The position numbers and the translations under genes are program-made. The notes beneath the pieces were generated by a model. That model was given only the letters and a program-made list of their open reading frames with translations. It did not search any database and had not been told where the DNA came from. From positions 1 to 32,873 of the IMG/VR virus record IMGVR_UViG_3300024348_000150: a stretch of 32,873 bases of DNA; one strand, 5' to 3'. This DNA comes from a virus. This document shows, in pieces, positions 1 through 13,700 of the stretch. Numbering within the stretch: the stretch's first letter is position 1; every line of letters starts with the position of its first letter.

Positions 1-1151
1 TATTTGTTAGCTGAATTACCAATATTTCTTACGTTTGGCGAGTCTGGTGCTATATTTTGTGTAGTTAAAATACCATCAATATCAAAACTTCCGCCAACAT
101 TTAAATTTCCTGCAATTCCTGCGCCGCCAGCAACTACTAATGCACCGTTACCAAAGTTTGTACTAGAAGTTGTTCCGTCTACGTATATATTTCCACTTAA
201 TTTAATATTACCTGTAACATCTAACTTTTCGCTTGGTGCTGTATTGCTTATGCCAATATTTGTTGTTGAGTCAATACGCATTGCTGTTTGCGTTGTGCCG
301 CTATTATTAACTCTAATATCAATATTACTTCCACTAGTATTATGTGTAATAATACCTGCTTCTCCCTCAACCTCAATAGCAAGTTGGTTTCCTGTTCCTA
401 ATAATAATCCTGAATCATTTTTAATTTTAATTTGATAGTTTGTTGTACTTACTGCATCACCTCTTAAGAAGTTTGTTGCCGCAACGTTTGTAGTACCAAT
501 TAATAAGTTTTCTGCAACAGTAGATGGACCTACAAATTTAGGAGCACCATCTCCCGTAAGATTTGTTGTAGTTAAGTTAATACCCGGACTTATAGTTGTA
601 AATCCGCTAATGGTAGCTTTTGGTGTAAAACTGTCTGCTGAAATAATTGCAACTGGTTTTGCCGCTACTTCAACTTGTACTGCACTATAAACAACATTAT
701 CTTGACCTATTATCTCAACTGGTTGTGCACCAGTTGTAAGTCCGCCTGTAAACTCAGGTCCTACTAATACCCAGCCTGAGCCTGTAAACAAATATAATTG
801 TTGATTGTCAGTGTCTACCCATAGGTCACCAACAACACTACTTGATGCTTCAGGCTGTGTTAATGCTTTTTTTAGTCCGCCTGATGCTACCCAATTTGTT
901 GCATCATATACTTTTAATTGTTCGCTTCCAGGAGTGTTGTCGTACCAAATTTGTCCTTCAACAGGATTACTTGGCGCAGAATTTTTTGCAAAATTCTCTA
1001 ATAAGTGTAAAAAGTTTTCGTTAATTGCAGTACCGTATGCTGTAGTATTTCTTCCAGGAAAACTTAAACTAGTCTGTACATTTAAGGTATTATCCTCAAC
1101 AGTAATGCTTCCTTTATTTGATACATCTGTAAAATTAATAGTATATGCCAT
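1..1151 (-). CDS. Tail fibre-like structural protein, C-terminus beyond window
   Basis: This is an open frame of 383 codons from ATG at 1151 to the window edge with no stop, so the C-terminus is missing. Residues 1-60 (MAYTINFTDV..., then INENFLHLLENF near 43-54) resemble the N-terminus of structural proteins common in marine T4-like phages. Two short Trp/Tyr-rich repeats follow: GQIWYDNTPGSEQLKVYD (66-83) and GDLWVDTDNQQLYLFTGSGW (108-127). Near residue 300 a stretch of the type NIGISNTAPSEKLDVTGNIK, and later NVRNIGNSANK, is typical of tail fibres that carry a C-terminal chaperone domain; such a domain could lie outside the window. GGGAG lies about 8 nt before the ATG, inside the end of the upstream gene, and only 3 nt separate the two genes, so they are probably co-transcribed. 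The fibre role is inferred from these motifs; the receptor is unknown. Confidence 0.8.
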   Translation of the reverse strand, partial: MAYTINFTDVSNKGSITVEDNTLNVQTSLSFPGRNTTAYGTAINENFLHLLENFAKNSAPSNPVEGQIWYDNTPGSEQLKVYDATNWVASGGLKKALTQPEASSSVVGDLWVDTDNQQLYLFTGSGWVLVGPEFTGGLTTGAQPVEIIGQDNVVYSAVQVEVAAKPVAIISADSFTPKATISGFTTISPGINLTTTNLTGDGAPKFVGPSTVAENLLIGTTNVAATNFLRGDAVSTTNYQIKIKNDSGLLLGTGNQLAIEVEGEAGIITHNTSGSNIDIRVNNSGTTQTAMRIDSTTNIGISNTAPSEKLDVTGNIKLSGNIYVDGTTSSTNFGNGALVVAGGAGIAGNLNVGGSFDIDGILTTQNIAPDSPNVRNIGNSANK

Positions 1152-1154
1152 TTA

Positions 1155-1760
1155 TTACGCTCCCGACAAACTCTGTACACGCACAGTATAATCTATTTGT
1201 ATAAGTCTGTTCAAAGATTTTTGTACTGGATGAAAAATTACATGAGTAATTAGTTTACCGGTGGTAGCCGGATCATAACTTTTTAATCCTAGCTCGTCGA
1301 ATACATAAGTGCTAGTTGCATCTGTAGCAGTATCAAATGCGTCTTGGCCTGCTGGTTCGCCGTAATCTAGTAAACATGTTACAATAATATCAGTATAATT
1401 AGTTCCGCTTACATGTCTAGTTTCTAATTTGTTTCTAACAGGATCAGTATTGTTTGTACTTAAATCATCTACAACTTTAGTAAATGTTTGATTATACAAA
1501 CTAGCATTTGTTCCTGTACTATTAGGTGTTAAGTATGTAATAATACCTGTTGGATCTACGCTAGTACCGCCATTACCAAAACTCATTTCATAAATGGGTC
1601 CTTTGCCAGCATTAGCTAAACTTTCAGCAAGTGCAATACTCATATTCTCATAATGAATAGCATTACGCTTATCAACATATACTTCACCACTACTTGGATC
1701 GGATATCTTGATATGCCCTGTTATTGCTACTCCTGATTTGTCATTTAATTTATCTGTCAT
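1155..1760 (-). CDS. Virion structural protein of unknown role, about 201 aa
   Basis: The product begins MTDKLNDKSGVAITGHIKIS and contains KRNAIHYENMSIALAESL and the glycine-rich YEMSFGNGGTSVDPTGIITY. I recall this style of sequence from marine T4-like phages, where it is carried as a structural protein without an assigned function; I cannot name a T4 counterpart. A longer reading starts at GTG 1772 (MRNK...), but I prefer ATG 1760: a putative late promoter element at 1781-1789 ends 20 nt upstream of it, matching the 20-23 nt seen at two other genes, and a GTGAG sequence sits about 7 nt before it. The gene lies between the giant wedge-associated gene and a fibre-like gene, so a role at the fibre-baseplate junction is possible, but this is inference from position only. 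Confidence 0.75.
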   Translation of the reverse strand: MTDKLNDKSGVAITGHIKISDPSSGEVYVDKRNAIHYENMSIALAESLANAGKGPIYEMSFGNGGTSVDPTGIITYLTPNSTGTNASLYNQTFTKVVDDLSTNNTDPVRNKLETRHVSGTNYTDIIVTCLLDYGEPAGQDAFDTATDATSTYVFDELGLKSYDPATTGKLITHVIFHPVQKSLNRLIQIDYTVRVQSLSGA

Positions 1761-1780
1761 TTTGTTTCTCACTGCTATGT

Positions 1781-1789
1781 GTATTTATT
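1781..1789 (-). promoter_or_regulatory. Putative T4-type late promoter element (AATAAATAC)
   Basis: On the minus strand this reads AATAAATAC, close to the T4 late promoter consensus TATAAATA. It overlaps the stop codon of the giant gene and ends 20 nt before ATG 1760. The same nine bases occur before gp6, and a related site precedes the tube-cap gene. Late phage transcription from such sites depends on a gp55-type sigma factor, which is encoded in this window. Confidence 0.6.
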
Positions 1790-4700
1790 TGACTAGCTCG
1801 GTTACTTTGGTCCTAAGGAACCTTGCAATGTCATTTTCTTGTCTAGTTAGGCTAGTTCCAGGATCTGTCCAGAGTTTACCTTTTTTACGTACTATAATAA
1901 TCTTTTGATTCTCTAATGGAGCAGTAGTAAGTGTTAATGTACTAGTTGTACCGTCTATACTAAACTCTGCCGCACTTGATGCATCACCTTCTGGACTATC
2001 TAAATTAGTAGCCGGATTAAAGATATCTATAGCATTCTTTCTCATACGCTTACCTGCAACAAATACTTCAAACTCGTTTATACTTGTTGGTATAAAGTCT
2101 AGTTCATAAGCAGTTGAAGTACCGTCTGCTGTAAGTACCTGTGTTAGTGTTTCGTCTACATAAGGAATAGTTTGTCCAATGCTTTGTTCAATTACTGTAG
2201 TTCCTGCAGAATAGGTTGGTTTAACTCCTGTTCCGAGTGTTCCTCTACGTAATTGTCTCAAAGTATTGTTTTGTTTCACAAAATATTCAATTCTTTCTCC
2301 ATCAATAAACACCACTCCGGGTATTTTTGACGTTTTATTAGGCGTTGGCAACTGACTTGCATCTAATAATTGTATTTTTAAATCAGACCAATTAAGTGCT
2401 TCTGCTAACATATACTTATTCGAATCATCCATACGCTTATAGTGAGTCCGGTTTAGCATATCTTTAAACTGTCTAAACCCAAACTTCTGTAGCGTTGGAG
2501 GAGCAGTAAAGTGTATTAACTCAATAGTGTCGTTTGAATTAATTGGTTTTGTTATTTTAATATGATTTTTGTCTTCTGTAACATAATAATCTACTACTGG
2601 TGTTAATTGTACACCATTTAAGACTACCCACACATATTTTGAATTATTAACAGCTTTGCGTAATTTTACAAATCCATTAGTTAATAATGTATATTCTTGG
2701 AAATCTACTGTTCCTTCTGATACTGATGTCCTAGTAATAACATTATATTTAATACGTTCAATATCTTGTATGTCATGATTACTAAATGTAGTAATTTCTA
2801 CAGTAGCGTCAATTGCCGGAGCATTATCAAAATATATTACCCCTGGTGTTGAAATAAACTTAGTTGAACTATCAGGTCCTGCTTCGATACCTACATATCC
2901 AAATGCATATTCTCCGTCTGCTACTAGGAATACATCAAGTATTTGTCCAGCTGTTGCTATGTTAGGCGTTAAGTTAACTATATTACTAGCTGAATCCCAT
3001 TTGTATTCAATGTTCCTTACTAACTTAATACCATCTATATAAACTTCAATATCCTCGCCACGTATAGTATTAAGACCTAACTGCCAATTCTGTAATTGGT
3101 ATTGTAGTAAATTTGTCACAACATGCCTATCACTATATCCTGAATTTAATATAACTCCGTTAACTTTAACTATTGTTTGGTTAGCAACTGGATTGCTTCC
3201 TATTGGTGTGTTAGCTAATGTATAAGTTTTTGTACTTCCATCTGCTGTAAATTCTTGTGATGCTACTTGACTGAAGTTTGTTCCTGTTGCATAAAATAAT
3301 CCATAATCTATTACTGCGTCTAGTGCAGGTGCTGTATCAAATCTAATTCCTGCGTATCCTTTATCAACTCCGTAACTATCTCCTGCAGAGAAAATTGTAA
3401 CTGATTGTGCAACTCCGTTAATATTAACAAAGTTTGTCATATTTGATTGCCATTCTACATTAGTAATAAACTCTACTGAACTTCCGTCTCCTGTAAATTT
3501 ATTAATATCTAAGATCTTTTGTCCTGCTTCTCCCATAACTATTATGTTTAATAATTTACGTGTTGTAGGTGCTGTTGAAAATGTAATAGTATTAGTTGCG
3601 TAATTTACTGTATATAAACTTGGTGCAACTTTAACATTATCAAGTCTTACAAATATTGCATCTGCTGAATTAGGATGTCCTGCTAGATTAAATGTATCTT
3701 TAATACCGTCTGTCCAATATACATTACTATAAATTGTACTACCGCCATCAACTGAACGATGAAATACTTTTAAATCCATTGTATCTAATATCTGTCCAGC
3801 AACTAATTCTTCAGGACCTTTACTAGTAGTTGGAGTTACAAATAAGTCACCGTCTACTACTATTTCAGAAGCCGATATACCTCTAGCAGTATCATATAAT
3901 GTAGTTCCGCCATCAAGTAATGTATCGTAAGATGTTACATCAGGTTTAAAGCTACCATCACTAGTAGTTTTTCTAATAATAAATGTGTCATCACTATTTG
4001 CTGTTATGCCTAAGTTTTGTAAATTTATTTCAGTTTGCCCTGCACCTGTAATACTAAGCATCTTAGCATTTGGATTAGTAGCTTCACTAGAATCATTGTA
4101 ATACAAATCGTCTATTCTTATATTATTTTTATAGACATTATATACAACACCAGTTTCTAATGGCGTAGTCCATGTTAATGATGTCGTTGATCCGTCTAGT
4201 TGAAATACTAGATCTTCGTATGTGTTATCATAGGTATCAAATGTTTCTGTAAAGAACGGATCAGTATCCCAACCTGCACTACCTTCAAAACTAAAACTTT
4301 TAATTTCAACGCCGCCGTAGTCAATACCTTCCATTAACTGCGAAACATCTTTACCTATCATTCCTGTAGTAGGATTATAAAGTAAATTAATTCTATCCTG
4401 TGCATCTAGTAAATTTGCATCTTTGCTATATGTAACAGTTATTGCCGCACCTAATTTAGGTGGAGTAGTAAAAGTAATCTGACCAATTTCTCTGTCATAT
4501 CCTTTGGTGGCGTCTTTAATATTAGTAAACGTATACTCGCTTCTTAATAATTCAATACCTGTAACCACTACTGTTGTATTTGTATTTTTCCTATCCATTG
4601 GCCATTTTAATTTATAATTAAATTGGGTGCCTGTTCCTGTAAATGATTCGCTTGTAGCAAGAGTAGTAATATAATAACTTCCACTAACTCTATCAAACTT

Positions 4701-7700
4701 AAACTTAACTTTAGTACCTCTAACTACTCCGTTACCAAGAATAGCACTTGCTCTAGCAATAGTACCATTATCACTTAATCCGCCATCAACAATAATTGTT
4801 GGAGCACTTAAATAACCACTACCTGAAGTTAATACTTCAATTTTACTTATTTTTCCATTATTTAAATATGCTTTTGCTGTTGCACCTGATCCGCTACCGC
4901 CTTCAAATTTAATTACTGGAGGTAGATTATATAAATTACCCGGGTCTCCAATTTCAATACTTGAAACTTCATAACCTGAATTATCGTACCAATGTTTATC
5001 TGGATACGATGATACATCACGTTGACCATAAATTGCGTCACTGTCTACTTTTGCAGTCGAAGCTTCTATTTTCTGTGTTGCTATACTATACTTAGGAGGT
5101 AAATCAAAATCTGATACTGTTGTGTTAGTTGGATCAATTTTTTCATATGAACTTACAAACTCTCTAACTTTTGTTTTGTACGGCTTAACTTCATTAATAT
5201 ATGTTTGGTAGCTTTCTAAATTATCATTTTTAAATGTAACTTTTTGTGCTAACTCGCCTAAGTTATGTTGTGCTTTGACAAAGCTAGTTTTAAATGCCCA
5301 ATCAATATTTGGCTGTTCACTAAACGCATATCTAATGCTTGATAAAAATAATTTATTATATTCAGCTTCTAAATTATCAACAAATATCTTATCTCGTAAT
5401 GTTTCTAATATTATTCTTGATTCTGTTACAGGTTGTGCATCAAAAAATACACTATCGTAATTATTACTATCAAATCCTACTTTACTTTTTCCTACATTAT
5501 ATAATGTATCAGTAAACATAATAGTTGCATTTTGTTTGCCGATTGTTTTATAATTTACTGTGTAATCTTCAGTATCTACGTTTGCTATTTTTTGTAGTAA
5601 TAGCCATCCGCCTGAACCAACATTTTCAATTTTTACAGTATCATTAATATCATTATCTAAGCCAGTTAATAAATAACTTGCTGAAATTATATCTGTAGGT
5701 GTAACAAAATTATTATATCCCGGAGCATACCAGTCTACATAATTCCAATAAAGATTTGTATCATAACGCTGGCTTACACTTCTTTCCCATTTAGTTCCTA
5801 CTAATTCGTATATACTCCATTTGCCGGATACATTAGAATCTGAACTAACTAATGCAGAGAATTTTCTAACTGTAAGTGTAGTAGTTTCATCATATCCCTT
5901 ACCTGCATTTATAATTGTTACTGTAGCAATTTGTCCAAGTTCATTTAATGTACATTCTACTTCAGCACCTGTTCCAATTCCATTAACTGTAATCTTAGGG
6001 CCTTTCCTAACACCACTAGTATATGTAGAATCAATATATCCTCTACCAGTACCTGTAATTAATACTTGTGTTAATGTACCGTCAATAATTGTTGGGGTTA
6101 ATGTAGGTACTGTTTTATTACCTATTCCTAAAAATGCTAAGTCCTCAAATGTATCAATTACCGAATCATAAAGTTGTGTACTAGCACTTGGTGCTGGATC
6201 ACTTTTAACTAAATCACTAATATCAAATTCGTCAACAATTATATGTTGTTTCAAAACATCGTTTGTTCTTTCAATTACTTGTTTAAATGCTTCTGATTTA
6301 TTTACAAATAGACCTTGTCTTGGCCTATCTTGTATTCCATATTTTAATTTAACACTTAATGCAGGATCTGGTACTAGTCTATCCTTATTATCGTATCCAA
6401 TTAAACTGTCAAACCATTTGCGTTCAATATCTTTGTTAGGCTTGCTAGTAGCAACGCCCTGTGCAATCATTTGATATTCGTTGTGTATATTTTGATTTTT
6501 ATTACTAGTAGTGTAGTAACGAATGTTTAATGCAATATCTTTATCTTCCATTAACTGTGCTACATTAAATAACGAGAATCTATCTTTACTCATAAGTGCG
6601 GCAAACTTATACCCTGCGCCTGCAGGGTCTTTAATAAGTTGCTGAACAGCACTTGCACTTAAATTTCTAAAGTCTACTTCTGGAATAGTTTTTTTATTTA
6701 ATACCCAAAAATAGTACTTTGTTGATGTTGAATTAGATATAGTATCCCATACTAGTTGTTGACTATAAGCATTATCGCCATATTTTGATAAACCACTTAT
6801 TCCTTGTGCTATACCTTCCTCAGTATCTGCAAGTGAATCCCATTCACTTGGTAATATATTAGATTCAACCCATTCCCATATTGCAATGTCTGTTCCTGGA
6901 AATACTTCTGACCAAAAATTTGTTTGATAAGTTATATCGTTTTGATAATAATTATAATACTTAACTGCACTTAGATCCCACCATAGTTTGCCAACTGTAT
7001 CATTAGTCCAGCCACCATAAGTATCAACAACAACACTAGTATCACCAATATTATAAGACGCAGGATCGTAATAAGTTTTAAAACTTAATTCTTGCTCTGC
7101 TATTCCTGCAATTTTTCCTTGAACTGGATCAATTAGATCAATATCAGCAATGAATGTATTTGTTTTTGTGTTATATAGGAATGCACTTTTAATATTAGAC
7201 AAATCTACTTGGTCTAATGGATTTCTATGTGTAACCCATGCAGTAGTTCCAAGTATTTTTCTATAATCAACTACCATGCCTTGATACGTATTAAAGTCTG
7301 TCATATGAGGCATACTTGCATAAACGTGATTGTTATTTACTAGTATGTTTTTACCAAACATTATTGAGTCACTATTATCAAACAAAAACTCTTCAGCATA
7401 TACTAATGTTTCATTAATTCTTTCGTAAGTGTAAATAACTCCACTATCCATCATTACTGTTTTAAAGTTAGTAAATTTGTTATCAAAGTAAGTATTTTCT
7501 GCATCAAATATAGTTGGAGAATCAATGTCTCCTTGTAATGCTGTTACAGCTAATACATTTCCATCAAATCCTAGAGCAGTACCAAACTGCTCTGCAACTT
7601 CATTATTATGACTAGTTAATGTCTGTGATAAAGTAAATGTTCCTGCTGTTAGTTTATAAATGTAAACTTTGCCTTGTGAGCTTGCAACTGAGTTATTATA

Positions 7701-10700
7701 AGGTTCACCTACAGCAATTAACGTACCGTCTGCACTAATTGATATTGCATCGCCAAACCCAGTAAGAGTATCTGTACTCACATCAGTGTATGGTCCCTCA
7801 ATTGTTTGTGATATAGTAAACTGGCCGTTAACTTGACGATAAACATTAACTGCTCTAGCTCCTGTACTATCATTACCTTGTATCTTAGTGCTTGTAATTA
7901 ATACTTGTCCTGTTTTATCTTGATCAAACTTCTTAGCAAAGTCTCTAATTCCGCCTTCTGGAGTATAAATTCCTTCTCCTATAACTAATTGTTCTGGCGT
8001 ACTTGGTATATACCCAACATGCGTAGTAGTACTAGATAATTTAGTCCAGTTTGTTGTAGAAAATGCTGACCCACTAGCAATGTTTTGATTTGCACTATAT
8101 AATTCTTTATTATATGATACAATTTCGTCTACTTTATAGAATGTAGTTACACTAAACTGGCCTCTAAATAATGGATTAATATCTAATTGCCAGTCATAAT
8201 TTACAAAAGTATTTCCAACAGTATTTTCACGTCCGTTTTTAATAAAATGTATACTACCTGGATTAGATTCAGTATCATTTCCGTTTGAAGCAACTGCAAC
8301 TCTATAAAGTGCATTAACTCCTGTACCGGTTTGTGTTACTTGTATTTCATCACCAAATTTCTTATAGTGCTCTCTTTCAGGTATTACATAAGAATTATTA
8401 TGTTCAAACTGATTTACTTCACTAATTGAGTATATTGAAATCATACCTTCTTGTGTTAATCCACTTCCGGTAGCATTTGTACTATTGCTTGCAATTAAAT
8501 TATTTACTTGTGACCAGTCATTATTATTACTTGACGGAATGTTAGCACCTCTAGCAATACCTTGTAGTGTAATTTCATTATAGATCCAATATTCTTTATC
8601 TAGTAGCTGTGTAATAGCAACATTAGCAAAGTTAGTTGTTTCTGTTATAACAAATATTTTTCCAACTTCTGAAGTTCCTAGCGAAACATTTTTAATTTCG
8701 CCCATTGTTCTGTCTGGAGTTCCTTGTCTAATAATATCAGATGTTTGTCCCCAATTATCACCTAAACTCCAATTTCCAGTAGTATTTTTAACATACAATC
8801 TTACATCATTAAACTGTCTTTTATAGAATACAACTTCTGCTGTTGCGCCACTTGATGCATCTCTGACTATATCACCAACTGCTGGTTCAAAAGGTAACTG
8901 ATTTAGTGTACTAAAATTATCAAATACGAAATCAATATATCCGTCCCATACATCAGCAATAGTATGTTGCTTATTAAGTATATCAAATGTAAATGCTGTA
9001 CCTGTTAAGTCTACTAAACCGCTTTGATTGTCGACCTTAAGAAAGAATTGGTCTCCTATAGTCTTTACATCTGAAAATACTTTAGGAACTCTTATTGCCC
9101 ATTGATTAGAAGTTTGAACTCCGAATACTTCTCCCGGGTCGCCCTCATAAGTAAAACTTTCAATAAACGATATTTGATCGTTTGCTGATGTTTTTGCTCC
9201 AATAGCTTGTATATTATCTTGTATATTATAAAAATAATTTGGCGTTCTGCCTGAATTTTCTTTAATAACATCTACATATATTAATCCTTGCCCCGGATCT
9301 ACAAATATATTAGAACTATCTGCTGATGTTTCATAAGCAGGTGTTGTTATCATCCAATATCCGCCGACATTACTTGAAGGATTTACGTAATCTTCAGTAT
9401 AATCTCCAACTGCAATCTCATTAATAAACAACTGTCCTGTTGATGCAAATGTTCCATTTACATCTTTTACGTATACTATTGCGGCTCCGTCTGCATCGCC
9501 AACATAAGCTACTGTGCCACTAGCAACTGCACTATTTACTGTTTGTCCTACACCTGGTAAGTTTTGGAAGTTTGCAATATGTAATACATTCTCAACTTTA
9601 TTAACAATAGGATGCGTATCTGTTAAAAACGCACCAGTTATTGGTGCAAATTGTCCGTCAAATGGTTCTACAGCAACATTATATCCTTGAATATTTAAGT
9701 TACTATAAGTATTCCATTTTAATACAATACTGTCGCCTTCTTTAGATCCTTCGTATGCTTGCTTAGGTGCTCTTACTAATAAATGAGTTGTGTTTGGCTT
9801 ACTGTTAAGTTTATAGTTGCCAGTTTGGAGCAAATTAAGTAGTGTACTATCAGTATCAGAAACTATATCAGCATAAGAATCAAAAGTAGTATACGGAATA
9901 GATCCAACTGCGCCGTCGATAACTGCTACTGCTTTAAACAAGTTAGGACCATATTTTATTATATCATTTTTATTATAGTTACTACCTTCGATATAGGTAC
10001 CTTTATATGCAGTTTTTACATTACTTGCATGAGGTGATCCAATAATTAAATACTTTCCGTCTGGACTGAACGAAACACTTTCGCCAAATTTCTGTGATGT
10101 AATTTCTGTACTTCCGTCATATGTGTCAACATATGTTGAAGGAGCACTAATTGTTTGATCAAATACTAAATTATTTGCATCACTTGAACGTTTATAAACA
10201 TGCACTTCGCCGTTTCCTTTATCAGGAATACCAATAGCTAATAATGTATTAGCTTCATTTGCAGTAATACTATGTCCAAAATTATGTTGAGTGCTATCTA
10301 ATGGAAGACTACTTTTAAGTGTTTGTGCTTGAGTATATACTGGAGAGTTTTTAATAACTTTCCATTTTCCAGTATCATCATCATCGACCCAAATTACTTC
10401 TTTTGATTGTAAGTCTTTAGTACTTAAATTATTTGCATCTGATAATGTACTAACTCGTTGGGTTGAAAATTTTGTTATTATACCATTTAAATTAGTTAAC
10501 GAAGCTAGTTTTTCCCAATCAGGAAGTTCTGATTCTATTTCAATTTTATTATTGAATACATCTGTAATAGTATAAAACGCCTCTACTGTTGTTGGAGCAG
10601 TATCAGTTCCAACTATTTGATCTATATTATAAATTCCAATAATATCACCTATTGCAACATTAACTGTGTTATTACAATTAAGTGTTATAGTAGTAGATTC

Positions 10701-13700
10701 TTGCGTTATTGTTTGAATTATTAAATTACTATCAACATGCTTTAATACATTCCATGATTGATCGTCTGTTGCTACCCATACATATGCACCCTTGTCTATA
10801 TCACTAGTTGCAAAATTTAGTAATCCGGCAGTATTAGATACTGCTCTATTAACATCTTCGCCTGTAACATACCCAACTGTTTTTACATATTCGTCATTTA
10901 AAAATTTTGTTGGCAGTCTGTTTGTTTCGTAATCTTTAGGTTTTAAAAATACATCATAATGCGGAATTCTATAAGTTAGATCTGTTGTTGCAGTTGGTAC
11001 AACGTCTACTAGCTCAATTGGTTGTGGCTCAAGTCTAAATTTAGCCTCGTCTAATTGATATTCAATTTCTTCAAATCCATCACTTGCACCGTATTGTGCA
11101 GATTTAATAGCCCATTCTTCATAAAAGTCAACACTATCTTTATCAGCACTTGCTAAACTATCAAATAATTTATCAATAGCATTTCTTGTACCTTTATCAG
11201 CTATCATTCCTTGATAAAATTTATATTGACTTACTTCGTCATTAATAATGTTTTCTAAATATTGTCTTTTTTGGTAGCCAATTAAATGCTGTGCCATTTT
11301 TTGTTGATCTGAATCAAAATTATCTGAATCAAGATCGTAAAAGTCAGAAAATTGATTAATTCTATAATCAAAGTTTGTTAGCAGTTTTGTATCTGGCTTT
11401 TTATCTAATCGAGCCCAGTTTAAGGGATCAAATATTTCTGTTCCTGTAATATTAGTCGTTGCACTATAATAAAATTCTTTGTATTTTACTACATCACCAA
11501 TAGCAAAATCAGTCCATTGTGCCCAATTAACTACTTTAGCAGAATCAAATATAAATCCAGGAATATTAAGACTACCAGTCCATCCAGCGGCTACATATCC
11601 TAATACTTTAATTCTTTCTTGTCGATATCCTGTAGCAGGACTGTATATTACATCTTCAAATACTGATTTATTATCTAAAACTGCAACATGTTCATATTGC
11701 ACTTGAGGGAGAATTGAATGATAAAGTCCATCAGCAGTATTTTTAAGTTGTATTACAAAGTTTCCACTGTCTCTGTTTAATCTTGTAAGATCTTCAGTTA
11801 TTTTTTGACCGCTGGCATTTAAAATACTATAATCATAAAAGCTATCATATAAGTTATCAATTACAGAAAATGTTGAATTAAATTCTAATTTTGAAGCCGA
11901 TGGACTAATTGCTAAAACTGTCCCGGCCGCCCAATTTTGTGTGGTAAAATATAGAAATTCTTTTGTACTTAATTTCCAATCTTCAACAACTTGTGATTCT
12001 TTATTATAGTAATCAAATTTAAATCCTACAGATTCTAAATAATTTCCGTAGCCTAAGATAAAATCAACTACATCTTGTATTGATTCAAGTAACGTGCCAT
12101 ATGGTAAAACTTTAACATCTGTTTCAAAACTTTTTCTATATACTGCGGTACGTCCGCCAAGTGTAGGAAGTTCAGCCATTGGCTGAAATTTATCTGCTTC
12201 AAAACTCGTAGTACTTGTATGCTCTGCTTTTACTCTGTAAAATTGACTATTATTTCTTACATTACTACCTACTAAGTATTTTTGCCCTGTTGACCATTCT
12301 AAGAAAGACTCTGATATCCCGCCAACATTAATATTTGGATCACTTATAGTTACTTGTGGTTCATTGTAATTAAACGTAGGGTTTGTATTATCGTATCCTC
12401 TAACAATAAACCCACCTGGTGCTTTTTCAATCATTATACCACTATAAGATGCTACCTTTAACGGAGAACTTTTATTTAAGAAAATGTTGTAATTCTCTGT
12501 TGGTAAGAATACGTTTCCTTTATTAAATGGAGTTCTGCTATCTAGTATAAATTTTAATTTTTCTTTATCAGTAAATGACCCTAGCTTAATACCTAATTGA
12601 TTTTTAATTAATTTAAAATTTTCTTTATAAGTTGAAACATCTGTTGTTCCTTCACTAGCTAAGTAATCAACAATATAATTAATTAATCCTGATGTATGAG
12701 TTATAGTAGTATCAGTTGCAACTGTTGGTAATACTAAATCTTTAGATGATAATGATTTTTCAGTTGTAGAATATATCCATTGACCTGATAACGACTTATT
12801 CATCCTAGATAGATCAAATCCTAATCCCATTATTTTATGAGGTTGATTTAATATCCAAGACTTAATTAAACTAAATGGATATTCTCCACTACGTCTCCAA
12901 GCAGTTTCTGTAGGGCCTTCGTCGCCAAACTTTAGAGAAGATGCAATTGATGACGGAACAAATCCTGATGTAAATCCTGCTTCTTGTGGACTTAATAGCT
13001 GTCCAGATTCATTAACTGGAATATGTTTAAGTAATTCTTTTCTTTTATATTTTTTAATAAATTCTGCAGGAACATTAGGTGCTTTAATCTTACCTTCTTG
13101 TATATCTTCCCACATTACTAAGTTATTACTTGTATAAGGTGCAGGACCATATTGTGTTTCCCACCAAGTAGGCATAATTGTAAAGCCTAACATCTCCCAA
13201 GGATGGCTATGGGGTCTATCTGTATCGTATGCTTGTTTATATACAGATCTCCAAAATCCGTTAACATTTGTCTCGTCTCGTGTAGACATCTCTGAATAGT
13301 TCCATGTAAAACTATTAGCTCTAGTATAAAAATCTGTAGTTGAAGTATAGTTTAATCCGCCTAGGCTTTCTGACCACTGTACAAAATCACGCATCATTGC
13401 ATTGTCTATTTGTGTTTTAGTAAATTTTGTATTTCTATCGTTACTTGGCACAAAATTGTGTATATCTAATCTAGTAGTATCATATGTTATTTTAATATTA
13501 TTAAAAATTCTTTTTTCTAATTCTAATAATAACTGATCTCTATAGTCCATGAACGCTATTGTTTTACTGCCGTCGTGACCTTGTATTACTCGTGTAGTTG
13601 TTTGGTAGGTATCATCTTCTATTATTTCTGGATGATATGAAGGATATAATCCTAACTTAGTTGGAGTTGGTGGAATAAAACTTCCGGCTGTATTTTCATA

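Noticed and set aside
4-435. Open frame of 143 aa on the plus strand
   Set aside because: It is antisense to the fibre-like gene, whose protein shows clear tail motifs in the other strand. The hydrophobic, Pro/Leu/Val-rich composition is what antisense of an Asn/Thr/Gly-rich protein gives.
805-1191. Open frame of 128 aa on the plus strand
   Set aside because: It is antisense to the first part of the fibre-like protein and the end of the 201-aa gene, and no ribosome binding site or family motif is visible.
5821-6171. Open frame of 116 aa on the plus strand
   Set aside because: It lies antisense to the GxGY module of the giant protein. Repetitive Gly/Thr/Val coding often leaves a long open antisense frame.
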